21,872 bases of DNA from Alphaproteobacteria bacterium (GCA_013003285.1 JABDJY010000077.1:1-21872), one strand, 5' to 3'. Shown: positions 7,933 to 15,525, counted from the stretch's first letter. Notes: generated by a model from the letters alone, not told the origin. Numbers and translations: made by a program.

Positions 7933-7961
7933 TTTATAACGGTCCCAGGCGCCAAACGCAA
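7933..7961 (-). promoter_or_regulatory. Predicted sigma70-type promoter of rpmI-rplT-pheST
   Basis: On the minus strand TTGCGT (7961-7956) and TATAAA (7938-7933) are separated by exactly 17 bp. The -10 matches 5 of 6 consensus bases and the -35 matches 3. Transcription would begin near 7926, just before the nested leader structure. A dedicated promoter is needed here because an opposing gene separates rpmI from infC. Confidence 0.5.
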
Positions 7962-8063
7962 GCGTTACGAAGGGCTTACGCCGACCCCTCGTCAGATTGA
8001 CCCCGACCCTGATAGAACAAGGGCCATAATCGAATAAATCGCAAAAAACGAGGGGCGAATCCC

Positions 8064-8843
8064 ATGGATCTGGAACTTGACGGTAAAACAGCGCTTATCA
8101 CCGGGGCCAGCAAGGGGATTGGCCGGGCGGTCGCCGAAATACTCGCTGCGGAGGGCTGTAATTTGCGCCTGGCGTCGCGCACCGAAGCCGATCTGGCGGC
8201 GGTGCGGGACCACATAAATGCCAGCACGGATGTTGAAATTACGATCCATCCGCTTGATCTGTCGAAGGAAGAGGATGTTCGGACCCTGGCCGAAGCCGCC
8301 GGTGATGTCGATATTCTGATCAACAATGCCGGCGCCATCCCGGCCGGCAACCTGGAGCGGCTCGATGTGAGCACCATCAAAGACGCCTGGGACTTGAAGG
8401 TATTCGGCTTTATCGGCCTGACCAAGGCGCTCTATCCGAAAATGTGCGAACGGGGCTCCGGGGTGATCGTCAATATCATCGGCATGGCCGGTGAGCGGCC
8501 CCAATCGGGCTATATCGCCGGCGCCATGGGCAATGCAGCCCTGATGGCGTTAACCCGGGCGCTGGGCTCGGAAAGCGTCGACCATGGCGTGCGCGTGGTC
8601 GGCATCAACCCCGGTCCCATCGAGACCGATCGGTTGGTGACCCAGGCAAAAATTGCGGCCGACATGAATTGGGGCGACGAATCACGTTGGCGCGAGACCA
8701 CCAAGGGATTGCCCGGTGACCGCGCCGGCACGGTTGCGGAAATGGGGTGGATCGCCGCCTTCCTGGCCAGCGCGCGGGCGTCTTGGTTATCGGGCACCGT
8801 CATCATGGCGGATGGCGGTCAGCACTCGCGTCCGCCGGCCTAG
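8064..8843 (+). CDS. SDR-family protein with an altered catalytic tetrad
   Basis: This is a 259-residue classical-SDR-length protein. GAGGGG (8050-8055) precedes the ATG with 8 nt spacing. The Rossmann motif TGASKGIG (13-20) and NNAG (87-90) are intact, so nucleotide binding is likely. Aligned by eye with FabG-type SDRs, the tetrad Asn-Ser-Tyr-Lys reads Lys112-Gly140-Tyr150-Ala154 (LKVFG, NIIGMAG, SGYIAGAMGNAAL). Only the Tyr is kept. The C-terminal WLSGTVIMADGG is normal. I recall related alphaproteobacterial SDRs with a YIAG..GNA motif, so this may be a real subfamily rather than decay. The substrate is unknown. The gene sits alone on the plus strand between rpmI and infC, converging on infC and diverging from rpmI. 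Confidence 0.88.
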   Translation: MDLELDGKTALITGASKGIGRAVAEILAAEGCNLRLASRTEADLAAVRDHINASTDVEITIHPLDLSKEEDVRTLAEAAGDVDILINNAGAIPAGNLERLDVSTIKDAWDLKVFGFIGLTKALYPKMCERGSGVIVNIIGMAGERPQSGYIAGAMGNAALMALTRALGSESVDHGVRVVGINPGPIETDRLVTQAKIAADMNWGDESRWRETTKGLPGDRAGTVAEMGWIAAFLASARASWLSGTVIMADGGQHSRPPA

Positions 8844-8850
8844 CCGGCGG
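8832..8850. terminator. Strong GC hairpin across the SDR stop codon
   Basis: CCGCCGGC (8832-8839) and GCCGGCGG (8843-8850) form a perfect 8-bp stem with loop CTA. The TAG stop of the SDR gene (8841-8843) starts in the loop. It lies between the convergent SDR and infC ends (infC stop at 8872-8874) and may stop both transcripts. No U-tract follows on either strand. Confidence 0.5.
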
Positions 8851-8871
8851 GTCGGCGCGAATGGCTGGAGA

Positions 8872-9411
8872 TCAACGCGGCGTCATCACCATGGTCAGCT
8901 GACGGCCTTCGAATTTCGGCATCTGCTCGACTTTGGCGATTTCGTCCAATTCGTCGCGCACCCGCTGTAACACCTGGGCGCCAAGCTCCTGATGGGCCAT
9001 TTCGCGGCCGCGGAACCGCAGGGTCACTTTGACCTTGTCGCCGTCGTCGATAAAGCGGCGCGCATTGCGCATCTTCACTTCGTAATCGTGCGTGTCGATG
9101 TTGGGCCGCAGTTTGATTTCTTTGACGTCGATCGTCTTCTGCCGCTTGCGGGCGACATTGGCTTTCTTCTGCTCTTCATATTTGAGCTTGCCAAAATCGA
9201 TGATCTTGCAAACTGGTGGGGAGGCATTCGGCGACACCTCGACCAGGTCGAGATTTACGCTAAACGCGCGCTCCAGGGCTTCCGCCGTGGAAACAACACC
9301 AACTTGTTCGCCTTCCTCATCGACCAGCCGAACCTCGGCATTGTCGATGTCTGTATTTACCCGCGGGCCCGATCGTTTCGGCGGGGTAACGTCTACTGGT
9401 CGTCTAGCGAT
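8872..9411 (-). CDS. infC: Translation initiation factor IF-3 with a predicted AUC start
   Basis: IF-3 binds the 30S subunit, polices start-codon selection and prevents premature 50S joining. The first ordinary start codon in frame (GTG, 9237) would give only 121 residues and remove the N-domain. Extending the frame gives ARRPVDVTPPKRSGPRVN, then VRLVDEEGEQVGVVSTAEALERA, which is clear IF-3 N-domain. The frame reaches an ATC codon at 9411-9409, preceded by a strong AAGGAG (9420-9425) with 8 nt spacing. That start yields 179 residues, the family norm. IF-3 genes are known for rare AUU-type starts that let IF-3 repress its own synthesis, so AUC fits. Linker and C-domain follow (CKIIDFGKLKYEEQKK, LRPNIDTHDYEVKMRNARRF, KVTLRFRGREMAH). 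It lies 46 bp downstream of thrS. Confidence 0.95.
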   Translation of the reverse strand: MARRPVDVTPPKRSGPRVNTDIDNAEVRLVDEEGEQVGVVSTAEALERAFSVNLDLVEVSPNASPPVCKIIDFGKLKYEEQKKANVARKRQKTIDVKEIKLRPNIDTHDYEVKMRNARRFIDDGDKVKVTLRFRGREMAHQELGAQVLQRVRDELDEIAKVEQMPKFEGRQLTMVMTPR

Positions 9412-9425
9412 GTATTTATCTCCTT
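9412..9425 (-). promoter_or_regulatory. Ribosome binding site fixing the infC AUC start
   Basis: Minus-strand AAGGAG occupies 9425-9420, and the ATC start lies after 8 nt (9419-9412). No ATG, GTG or TTG in frame lies between this site and the internal GTG at 9237, so the site selects the AUC codon. Confidence 0.8.
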
Positions 9426-9457
9426 GTAATTAAAGCATAAAGCATAGTTTTGACTGT

Positions 9458-11407
9458 CTAACTTGCGGCCGGACTTGCCGCTTCGGCTATAAGTTGGCCG
9501 ACCGCGTCATCGAGTGCAAGTACTTCCTGATCTTTTGAGCCCAGGCGGCGTATGGCGACAGTGCCCTCATCGGCCTCGCGGCGGCCCACCACCAGCATAG
9601 CTGGCACATGGGCCAGGCTATGTTCACGGACTTTGTAATTAATTTTCTCGTTGCGCAGATCGGTTTCGATCCGCAATCCGGCCGCTCGGCACGCCGCTGC
9701 AACCTGTTCGGCATAGTCGTCGGCTTCGTTGGTGATGGTCGCGATCACCGCTTGTACCGGCGCCAGCCACAGGGGGAAGCGCCCGGCATAATGTTCGATC
9801 AGAATGCCGAGAAAACGCTCGAACGAGCCCAGAATCGCGCGGTGCAACATCACCGGACGGTGCTTGTCGCCGTCTTCGCCCACATAAGATGCGTCGAGAC
9901 GCCCGGGCGTGATGAAATCGACCTGTAGCGTGCCGCACTGCCAATCGCGGCCGATCGTATCGCGTAGCACGAATTCCAGCTTCGGTCCGTAGAACGCGCC
10001 CTCGCCCGGATTGAGCGTATAGTCGAGGCCGGCCGCGTCCGTCGCCTCGGTCAGCGCCTGCTCGGCGCGATCCCAGGTGGCGTCGTCGCCGGCGCGCACC
10101 GGTGGACGGTCGGCGAACTTGACCTGCACGTCGGCGAAGCCGAAATCGCGGTAGACGCTCGACAGTAACTCGCAGAACGCCTTGGTCTCCGAGACGATCT
10201 GGTCTTCGGTGCAAAATATATGCGCGTCGTCTTGTGTAAAGGCGCGCACCCGCATGATACCGTGCAACGCGCCCGAGGGTTCGTAGCGGTGGCACGAGCC
10301 GAATTCGGCCATGCGCTGCGGCAAGTCGCGATAGCTCGTCGTGCCTTGCTTATAGATCAGCACATGGCATGGGCAGTTCATCGGCTTCACAGCGAGGACG
10401 CGGTTGTCGTCATCGTCGATGGTGAACATATTCTCGCGGAACTTTTCCCAGTGACCCGACCTTTCCCACAGGCCGCGGTCGACCAGTTGCGGCGTCTTCA
10501 CTTCGAAATAGCCGGCCTCGTCGAGGCGCGCGCGCATATAGTCTTCGCAGATCCGATAGAGCGTCCAACCCTTGGCGTGCCAGAACACCGAGCCGACCGC
10601 TTCCTCTTGGATATGGAATAAATCCATCTCACGGCCGAGCCGGCGATGGTCGCGCTTTTCCGCTTCTTCCAACTGGGTCAGATAGGCTTTCAGTTCCTTG
10701 GCGTCGCGCCAGGCGGTGCCGTAGATGCGTTGCAGCTGCTGGTTCTTGGCGTCGCCGCGCCAATAGGCGCCCGACACTTTCATCAGTTTGAATGCGGTGC
10801 CCAGCTTGCCGGTCGACGGCAGATGCGGCCCGGTGCACAAGTCGAGCCAGTCGCCCTGCTTGTAGATCGAAATTTCGGCATCCCGCGCCAGGGTCTCGAT
10901 GTGCTCGGCCTTATACTTCTCGCCCGCCGCGCTGAAGAAGCGAATGGCCTCGTCGCGGTCCCACACGTGACGGACGATGTCCTCGTTGCGGGCGACGATT
11001 TCCTTCATCCGTGCTTCGATCTGCTCAAGATCGTCGGGCGTGAAGGGGTCGTCGCGAACAAAATCGTAGTAGAAGCCGTTCTCGATGGCGGGACCGAAGG
11101 TAATCTGCGTGCCGGGATAAAGCTCCTGCACGGCCTCGGCCATGACATGGGCGGCGTCGTGGCGCAGTAAATCATAGATCGTCTCGTCGTCGCTTTTCGA
11201 CGTGACGATTTCGATTGCCGCGTCTTCGCCGATGGTGGCGGATAGATCGACCAGGCGCCCATCGATTTTGATCGCCAGGGCGGCCTTGGCCAGCCCCGGG
11301 CCGATGTCAGCCGCAATCGCCGCACCGGTCACCGGACCGTCAAATGTGCGCGTGCTGCCGTCGGGCAGGGTGATCGTTACTTGGTTATCGTCGCCGGCCT
11401 GAGCCAT
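9458..11407 (-). CDS. thrS: Threonyl-tRNA synthetase
   Basis: This is a 649-residue class II synthetase that charges tRNA-Thr. Two ATG codons are adjacent at 11410 and 11407. GGAG lies 2 nt before the first and 5 nt before the second, so I prefer the second (MAQAGDDNQ). Domains in order: N-terminal TGS (~8-70, VTITLPDGSTRTF), the second additional (editing) domain with HDAAHVMAEAV and a later CTGPHLPSTG, the catalytic core with zinc-ligand motif MNCPCH, RYEPSGALHGIMRVRAFTQDDAH and the GPKLEFVLRD segment, and the C-terminal anticodon-binding domain (PLWLAPVQAVIATI ... NYKVREHSL). All are present, including the editing domain. infC follows directly, as in the classic thrS-infC arrangement. The upstream GT9 gene is on the same strand 65 bp away. 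Confidence 0.98.
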   Translation of the reverse strand: MAQAGDDNQVTITLPDGSTRTFDGPVTGAAIAADIGPGLAKAALAIKIDGRLVDLSATIGEDAAIEIVTSKSDDETIYDLLRHDAAHVMAEAVQELYPGTQITFGPAIENGFYYDFVRDDPFTPDDLEQIEARMKEIVARNEDIVRHVWDRDEAIRFFSAAGEKYKAEHIETLARDAEISIYKQGDWLDLCTGPHLPSTGKLGTAFKLMKVSGAYWRGDAKNQQLQRIYGTAWRDAKELKAYLTQLEEAEKRDHRRLGREMDLFHIQEEAVGSVFWHAKGWTLYRICEDYMRARLDEAGYFEVKTPQLVDRGLWERSGHWEKFRENMFTIDDDDNRVLAVKPMNCPCHVLIYKQGTTSYRDLPQRMAEFGSCHRYEPSGALHGIMRVRAFTQDDAHIFCTEDQIVSETKAFCELLSSVYRDFGFADVQVKFADRPPVRAGDDATWDRAEQALTEATDAAGLDYTLNPGEGAFYGPKLEFVLRDTIGRDWQCGTLQVDFITPGRLDASYVGEDGDKHRPVMLHRAILGSFERFLGILIEHYAGRFPLWLAPVQAVIATITNEADDYAEQVAAACRAAGLRIETDLRNEKINYKVREHSLAHVPAMLVVGRREADEGTVAIRRLGSKDQEVLALDDAVGQLIAEAASPAAS

Positions 11408-11472
11408 CATGTCTCCGTTATGCGCGCCTATGAGTGAACGCAGCCTTAACCTTGTCTCCTGTGTCTTGGGAT

Positions 11473-12411
11473 TTAACGCAAGCGCAGGCTGGCTTCAACC
11501 TCGTCGACGCTAAGATCGTCAAGCGGGTGGCGGCGCAGGATCGTCACATCCGGCCCCCGTTGGCCGCACAGGTCGGGATCGGAGGCATGGGAGAACAGCG
11601 CCAGCGTCGGTGTCCCGGCCGTCGCGATTACATGGGTCGGGCCCGTATCGTTGCCAACCGCCCCTGCTGCGCCGCGTGAAAGTTCGACCATATCGACCAT
11701 CGTGGTTTGGGTCGTGAGGTCGCGGGCGCCTTCGCAAAAGGTGGCGATCGCCGAGGCGATCTGGGTTTCCGCAGTGCCGCCGATCACCACCGGGGTGATT
11801 TCTCGGGCGAGCAGCCGCCGGGCGAGTTCCGCGTAATTATTCGCCGGCCATCTTTTGTCCGGCCGGTGGGGCGAGCCGCCGGGGATCAGTAGGACATAGG
11901 GAGAAGCGAGTTCAAAGCGCCCAACATCCGATTTTATGCTGTCGAGATTGGGCGGTGGCACTTCGGTGATGCCGGCGACGCCGAGTTGCTCGGCTTGGCG
12001 CTCTATGGTGTGGATGAAGTCGCGCTGTGGGTTGGTATGGCGGTGGGAGCAGCCGGCGACGGTGCCCGACCATTCGGGCTTGCGGTCGATACCGAACAAA
12101 TGAAACAGGATCGCCGTGCGGTCGGAGGTCTGCAGATCGTAGACCCGGTCGAACTTTCCGCCGCGCAGGCGTTTGAGCGAGGCGACCCAGCTCCGCAGTT
12201 CGCGCCACGATGGCCGGTCGTCGATCCAGACATCGTCGAACCAGCCGCCGGCTCTGGCAAAATCACCGAAAAGCTTGGTGGTCAGCAAGGTAATATGGGC
12301 GTCGCTGTGGTGGCGGCGGATTGCCGCGAAGGGGCCGGTGGCTTGAACGATATCGCCCATGGCCCCCAGTTTGATTACCAGAATGCGGTTGATGGGTCGT
12401 CCGGCGTTCAT
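11473..12411 (-). CDS. GT9-family glycosyltransferase (ADP-heptose:LPS heptosyltransferase-like)
   Basis: The product is 312 residues. I chose ATG at 12411 (MNAGRPINRILVIKLGAMGDIVQA), which starts 4 bp after the upstream GT4 stop. The longer frame back to 12705 overlaps the GT4 gene and lacks homology. GT9 hallmarks are the N-terminal VIKLGAMGDIVQATGPFAAI motif and the C-terminal donor-site block VGNDTGPTHVIATAGTPTLALF (residues ~250-271). LLIPGGSPHRPDKRWP is the usual mid-protein motif. These enzymes add heptose or related sugars to the LPS core on the cytoplasmic face of the inner membrane. The exact sugar and acceptor cannot be read from sequence. Its pairing with the GT4 gene suggests joint action in surface-glycan assembly. 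Confidence 0.88.
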   Translation of the reverse strand: MNAGRPINRILVIKLGAMGDIVQATGPFAAIRRHHSDAHITLLTTKLFGDFARAGGWFDDVWIDDRPSWRELRSWVASLKRLRGGKFDRVYDLQTSDRTAILFHLFGIDRKPEWSGTVAGCSHRHTNPQRDFIHTIERQAEQLGVAGITEVPPPNLDSIKSDVGRFELASPYVLLIPGGSPHRPDKRWPANNYAELARRLLAREITPVVIGGTAETQIASAIATFCEGARDLTTQTTMVDMVELSRGAAGAVGNDTGPTHVIATAGTPTLALFSHASDPDLCGQRGPDVTILRRHPLDDLSVDEVEASLRLR

Positions 12412-12415
12412 CAAA

Positions 12416-13651
12416 TCAGATGGCCCGCCGTTGGCGGAGCTCGGCATAAATATCGAGGGTGGCGGTACACATACCGGTTTTGGAATAGCGGCTATGAACA
12501 TGACGGATCGCTTTGTCGGCGAGCTGGGCGCGCGCGTCCTTGTCGATCGCCAGCGCCTCGGCCAGGGCGCCGGCCAGGGCCGGGGCGTCGCCCGGCGGAA
12601 ACCGCCAACCGGTTTCGCCGGCGAGAACCTGTTCGGCCGTCCCGCCATGATCGGCGACCACGACGGGCCGCCCCATGGCCTGCGCCTCGGCGACGATCCG
12701 CCCAAAGGCTTCCGGGTCGGTCGAGGCGGACACCACCACGTCGGTCAGCATATAGGCCGCCGCCATGTCGGGGCAGTGGCCCAACACCTGCACCTGGCCT
12801 TCGAGGCCGAGCGATTTTATTTGCTGCTCCAACTCACCACGATAGACCGAGCGGCCCTGGTCGGAGCCCACCAGAAGCCCGATCACGTTAAATCTGTCGG
12901 CGCCCATTTGCTGTTTTAAGATTCCCAACGCCTCGATAAGCAGCGACTGTCCCTTCCAGCGCGTCAGACGCCCCGGCAGCATCACAATGGTCGCGTCTTC
13001 GCGTAGGTTCCACTTGGTGGCCAGATCGACGACGCGTGCCACGCTTGTTCGGGTTGGATCGAATACGTTGAGATCGACGCCGCGCGGTACCACACGGATG
13101 CGCTCGTCGGGCACATTGTAGCGGCTGCGTAAATGTTCGGCGATGAAGTTGGAGTTGGCGATCACCAGATCGCCATCGGCCATGACCGCGTTGTAGCGCT
13201 TCTTCCACGCGCCGGTGATCCCAGCACCATAATTATAGGTGCCATGGAAGGTGGTGAGGAAACTGCAGCCGGTGCGCCGGGCCGCGGCGCGGGCGCTCCA
13301 GGCGGGCGCCCGGCTGCGGGCGTGGACGATATTGATGCGATGCAGCTCGATGATCTCGACTAGCCGTTGTACGTTGCGGCGCATCACGAGCGGGTTCTTC
13401 GAGGCCAGCGGCAAGGTGATATGGGTGGCGCCACAGCGGTCAAGCTCGTTTACCAGATGGCCGCCCGACGAGGCGACGAAGGCCTGGGCGCCATTGGCTT
13501 TGATGGCCGCGGCAATGTCTATGGTGGCGCGCTCGACCCCGCCGCCGCCGGTCTCCAGCGACGGCAGCACCTGCAGGACGACCGGCGCCAGCCGCGCCCG
13601 GCCGGTGTCGGTTTGACCGCTTACAGTATTAGACGGAGCAGCAGAATTCAT
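12416..13651 (-). CDS. GT4-family glycosyltransferase
   Basis: This is a 411-residue GT-B fold enzyme. The acceptor-side N-domain has VLPSLETGGGGVERATIDIA (residues ~27-46). The C-domain has GRLTRWKGQ and the sugar-nucleotide site DPEAFGRIVAEAQAMGRPVV, followed by GWRFPPGD. It transfers an activated sugar, probably for LPS core or capsule. The substrate is not readable. The start ATG at 13651 has no evident Shine-Dalgarno. The divergent hydrolase start is only 15 bp away, so the promoter must lie at least partly inside that gene or the mRNA is leaderless. It shares an operon with the GT9 gene, with 4 bp between them. Confidence 0.9.
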   Translation of the reverse strand: MNSAAPSNTVSGQTDTGRARLAPVVLQVLPSLETGGGGVERATIDIAAAIKANGAQAFVASSGGHLVNELDRCGATHITLPLASKNPLVMRRNVQRLVEIIELHRINIVHARSRAPAWSARAAARRTGCSFLTTFHGTYNYGAGITGAWKKRYNAVMADGDLVIANSNFIAEHLRSRYNVPDERIRVVPRGVDLNVFDPTRTSVARVVDLATKWNLREDATIVMLPGRLTRWKGQSLLIEALGILKQQMGADRFNVIGLLVGSDQGRSVYRGELEQQIKSLGLEGQVQVLGHCPDMAAAYMLTDVVVSASTDPEAFGRIVAEAQAMGRPVVVADHGGTAEQVLAGETGWRFPPGDAPALAGALAEALAIDKDARAQLADKAIRHVHSRYSKTGMCTATLDIYAELRQRRAI

Positions 13652-13666
13652 GTCATCGTGTGGTGA

Positions 13667-14464
13667 ATGACAACACCTTCCTTCATCGCGGCCGCAGACG
13701 GCACAAAACTAGCCTTTTACGCCACGCCGGCCCGCGAGGGCAGGCCCGGGCCTGGCATTGTCTTTCTCGGGGGCTTTATGTCCGACATGACAGGCCAGAA
13801 GGCAACCACTTTGGAGGATTGGGCGCAACACACCGGCCAGGCCTTTTTGCGTCTCGATTATTCGGGACATGGATATTCGGGCGGTGAATTTCGCGACGGC
13901 ACCATCGGCCGCTGGGCCGACGATGCGCTGACCGTCATCAAACATGCCGGAAATACGGTGGCTGGTCTGGGGGGGCCGCTCATTCTGGTGGGCTCGTCCA
14001 TGGGCGGCTGGATCATGGTGCGGGTCGCGTTGGCGCTGCAAAAGGCGGGCGGGCCGCAACGGGCTGCCGGGCTGGTCGGCATTGCGGCGGCGGCGGATTT
14101 CACCCACGATCTGATGCCGGCGCGGCTGGGGCCAGAGGTGATGGCGGACATCGCCGAACGGGGAATCTATAGCACGCCGTCGGAATATTCCGATGATCCC
14201 TACATCATTACCCAGGCGCTGATCGACGACGGCGACCGGCAGCGCGTGCTTAACGCGCCGATAGATCTTCCCATACGGGTGCGGCTGATCCACGGTGAAG
14301 CCGACCCCGATGTGCCCTGGACCCAATCGCAGAAACTCATGGAAGCGCTGACCAGCGACGATGTGGAGCTGATCTTAGTCAAAGACGGCGACCACCGCCT
14401 ATCGTCGGAGCGGGACCTGGCGCGGCTTGTGTTGGTCGTCGAGGGGCTGGTTGGCGGCCTGTGA
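13667..14464 (+). CDS. Alpha/beta hydrolase, ABHD10-like
   Basis: The product is 265 residues. The nucleophile elbow GSSMGG places Ser111 as nucleophile. Asp213 or Asp215 (GEADPDVPW) and His243 (DGDHRLS) complete the triad. The N-terminal block FLGGFMSDMTGQKA and YSGHGYSGG (residues ~66-73) resemble mitochondrial ABHD10, an S-depalmitoylase, and its alphaproteobacterial homologues. Thioesterase or carboxylesterase activity is therefore likely, but the substrate is unknown. There is no signal peptide, so it should be cytoplasmic. The start ATG at 13667 has only a weak GGTGA upstream. The gene is divergent from the GT4 gene and followed by a 146-bp gap before the cyclase operon, so it is probably monocistronic. 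Confidence 0.85.
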   Translation: MTTPSFIAAADGTKLAFYATPAREGRPGPGIVFLGGFMSDMTGQKATTLEDWAQHTGQAFLRLDYSGHGYSGGEFRDGTIGRWADDALTVIKHAGNTVAGLGGPLILVGSSMGGWIMVRVALALQKAGGPQRAAGLVGIAAAADFTHDLMPARLGPEVMADIAERGIYSTPSEYSDDPYIITQALIDDGDRQRVLNAPIDLPIRVRLIHGEADPDVPWTQSQKLMEALTSDDVELILVKDGDHRLSSERDLARLVLVVEGLVGGL

Positions 14465-14526
14465 AAATCCGCCAGGGCTTAGATAGGCGGTATTGTCACG
14501 CATCCTTTGTCCATAACGCGCCTCCA

Positions 14527-14556
14527 TTGTCCCTTCTCGCAGGATTTGGCTATGAT
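14527..14556 (+). promoter_or_regulatory. Predicted promoter of the cyclase-RidA-cupin operon
   Basis: TTGTCC (14527-14532) and TATGAT (14551-14556) are 18 bp apart. The -10 matches 5 of 6 consensus bases and the -35 matches 4. Transcription would start near 14563. A 5-bp GC stem (14571-14575 with 14585-14589, GCGGG/CCCGC) would lie in the short leader ahead of the AGGGAG ribosome site at 14598-14603. Confidence 0.4.
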
Positions 14557-14610
14557 CAGTGATGAAACGAGCGGGCTTATAAGACCCGCCGTAAACCAGG
14601 GAGCGCAGCG

Positions 14611-15525
14611 GTGGTAGATACCAAGCACGCACGTCCATTGGTCATTGATCTGACCCATACCGTCCCCACCTTCCGGGCGTCCGCCGAAAACCCCACCCTG
14701 CCGGATATGGACCAGCCGTGGAGCGATGTGCCGCCCTTCGCCACCTATGGCGGCCACGCGGTGCTCGGATTTTTCGAGATGGCGATAAATCTCGGACATA
14801 TCGAATCCGGCCGGCTGGTGATGTCGGAACATCACGGCACCCACATGAACGCCCCCAACCACTTCGTCAACAACGAGGTCTCGCAGGAGGCCACCGGCGT
14901 GCCGATGGCCGCGCGCAAGCAGATGCACGAAGTGCCGGCCGACTGGCTGGTGGGACCGGTGGTGGTGATCGATATCTCCGACCGCGTCCAGGCCGAGCTG
15001 GATAAAAACGGCGGCGTGCCCAGCCCCGACCCCGCCGTCACCAATTTCGGTAACGACACCGCCAATGTGGTCACCGCCGCGGACATCGACGCCGTCGCGG
15101 ACCAGCTGGTCGACGGCTGCTGGATCGTCTTGAACCTGGGCTGGAGCCGGTTTTTCTATGGCGCGCCGGACATGGCGGGGTCGGCCTATGTGAACGGCTT
15201 CAACCATCCCGGTCTCGCGCCGGCGGCGGTGGAGCGGCTGCTGCAAATCGCCCAGCAAAAGGGCATCCGCATCGGCGGCACGGTGATCGACAATATCTCC
15301 ACCGAGACCGGGCAGACCGCCAAGGGCGAAGACGAAAAACGCACCAACTCGCTGACCGCCCATGTGCGCCTGCTGCAGCACGACATCCTCATGGTCGAGA
15401 ACGCCGCCAATCTGGATGAACTTTGCGAAGCCGCCAAGTCCCGCGACTGCACCCTGGTGGTCGGCGCCATCAAGGTGGCGCGCGGTACCGGCGCGCAAGC
15501 CCGCGTTCTGGCCTTATGTCAGTAA
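14611..15525 (+). CDS. Cyclase / kynurenine formamidase-family metal hydrolase
   Basis: The product is 304 residues. The start is GTG at 14611, supported by AGGGAG 7 nt upstream. The signature of the family (PF04199: KynB formamidase, isatin hydrolase, cyclases) is HxGTHxDxPxH. Here residues 74-84 read HHGTHMNAPNH, with Asn80 where the metal-binding Asp is expected. The other His residues (74, 78, 84) are kept. Later family features include GCWIVLNLGWSRFF (~169-182) and IGGTVIDNIST (~221-231). The enzymes hydrolyse amide or lactam bonds of small molecules using Mn or Zn. It is the first gene of a tight three-gene operon with RidA-like and cupin genes 28 and 35 bp apart. The substrate is unknown. 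It is longer than KynB (~210 residues), so it is probably not kynurenine formamidase itself. Confidence 0.88.
   Translation: MVDTKHARPLVIDLTHTVPTFRASAENPTLPDMDQPWSDVPPFATYGGHAVLGFFEMAINLGHIESGRLVMSEHHGTHMNAPNHFVNNEVSQEATGVPMAARKQMHEVPADWLVGPVVVIDISDRVQAELDKNGGVPSPDPAVTNFGNDTANVVTAADIDAVADQLVDGCWIVLNLGWSRFFYGAPDMAGSAYVNGFNHPGLAPAAVERLLQIAQQKGIRIGGTVIDNISTETGQTAKGEDEKRTNSLTAHVRLLQHDILMVENAANLDELCEAAKSRDCTLVVGAIKVARGTGAQARVLALCQ

Noticed and set aside
7839..7961. N-terminal extension of the rpmI frame
   Set aside because: L35 begins at MPKMKTK, and the extension covers the predicted promoter and structured leader.
9432..9446. Tandem AAAGCAT repeat between thrS and infC
   Set aside because: There are only two 7-bp units, consistent with chance in an AT-rich leader. 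No promoter with good spacing could be supported.
12412..12705. N-terminal extension of the GT9 frame
   Set aside because: It overlaps the GT4 coding region and reads as Pro/Arg-rich noise. The GT9 N-terminal motif starts right after the ATG at 12411.
14479..15498. 339-codon minus-strand open frame opposite the cyclase gene
   Set aside because: It is a shadow of the cyclase gene, whose motif and ribosome site are clear. The composition (many G, H, V) is that of antisense translation.
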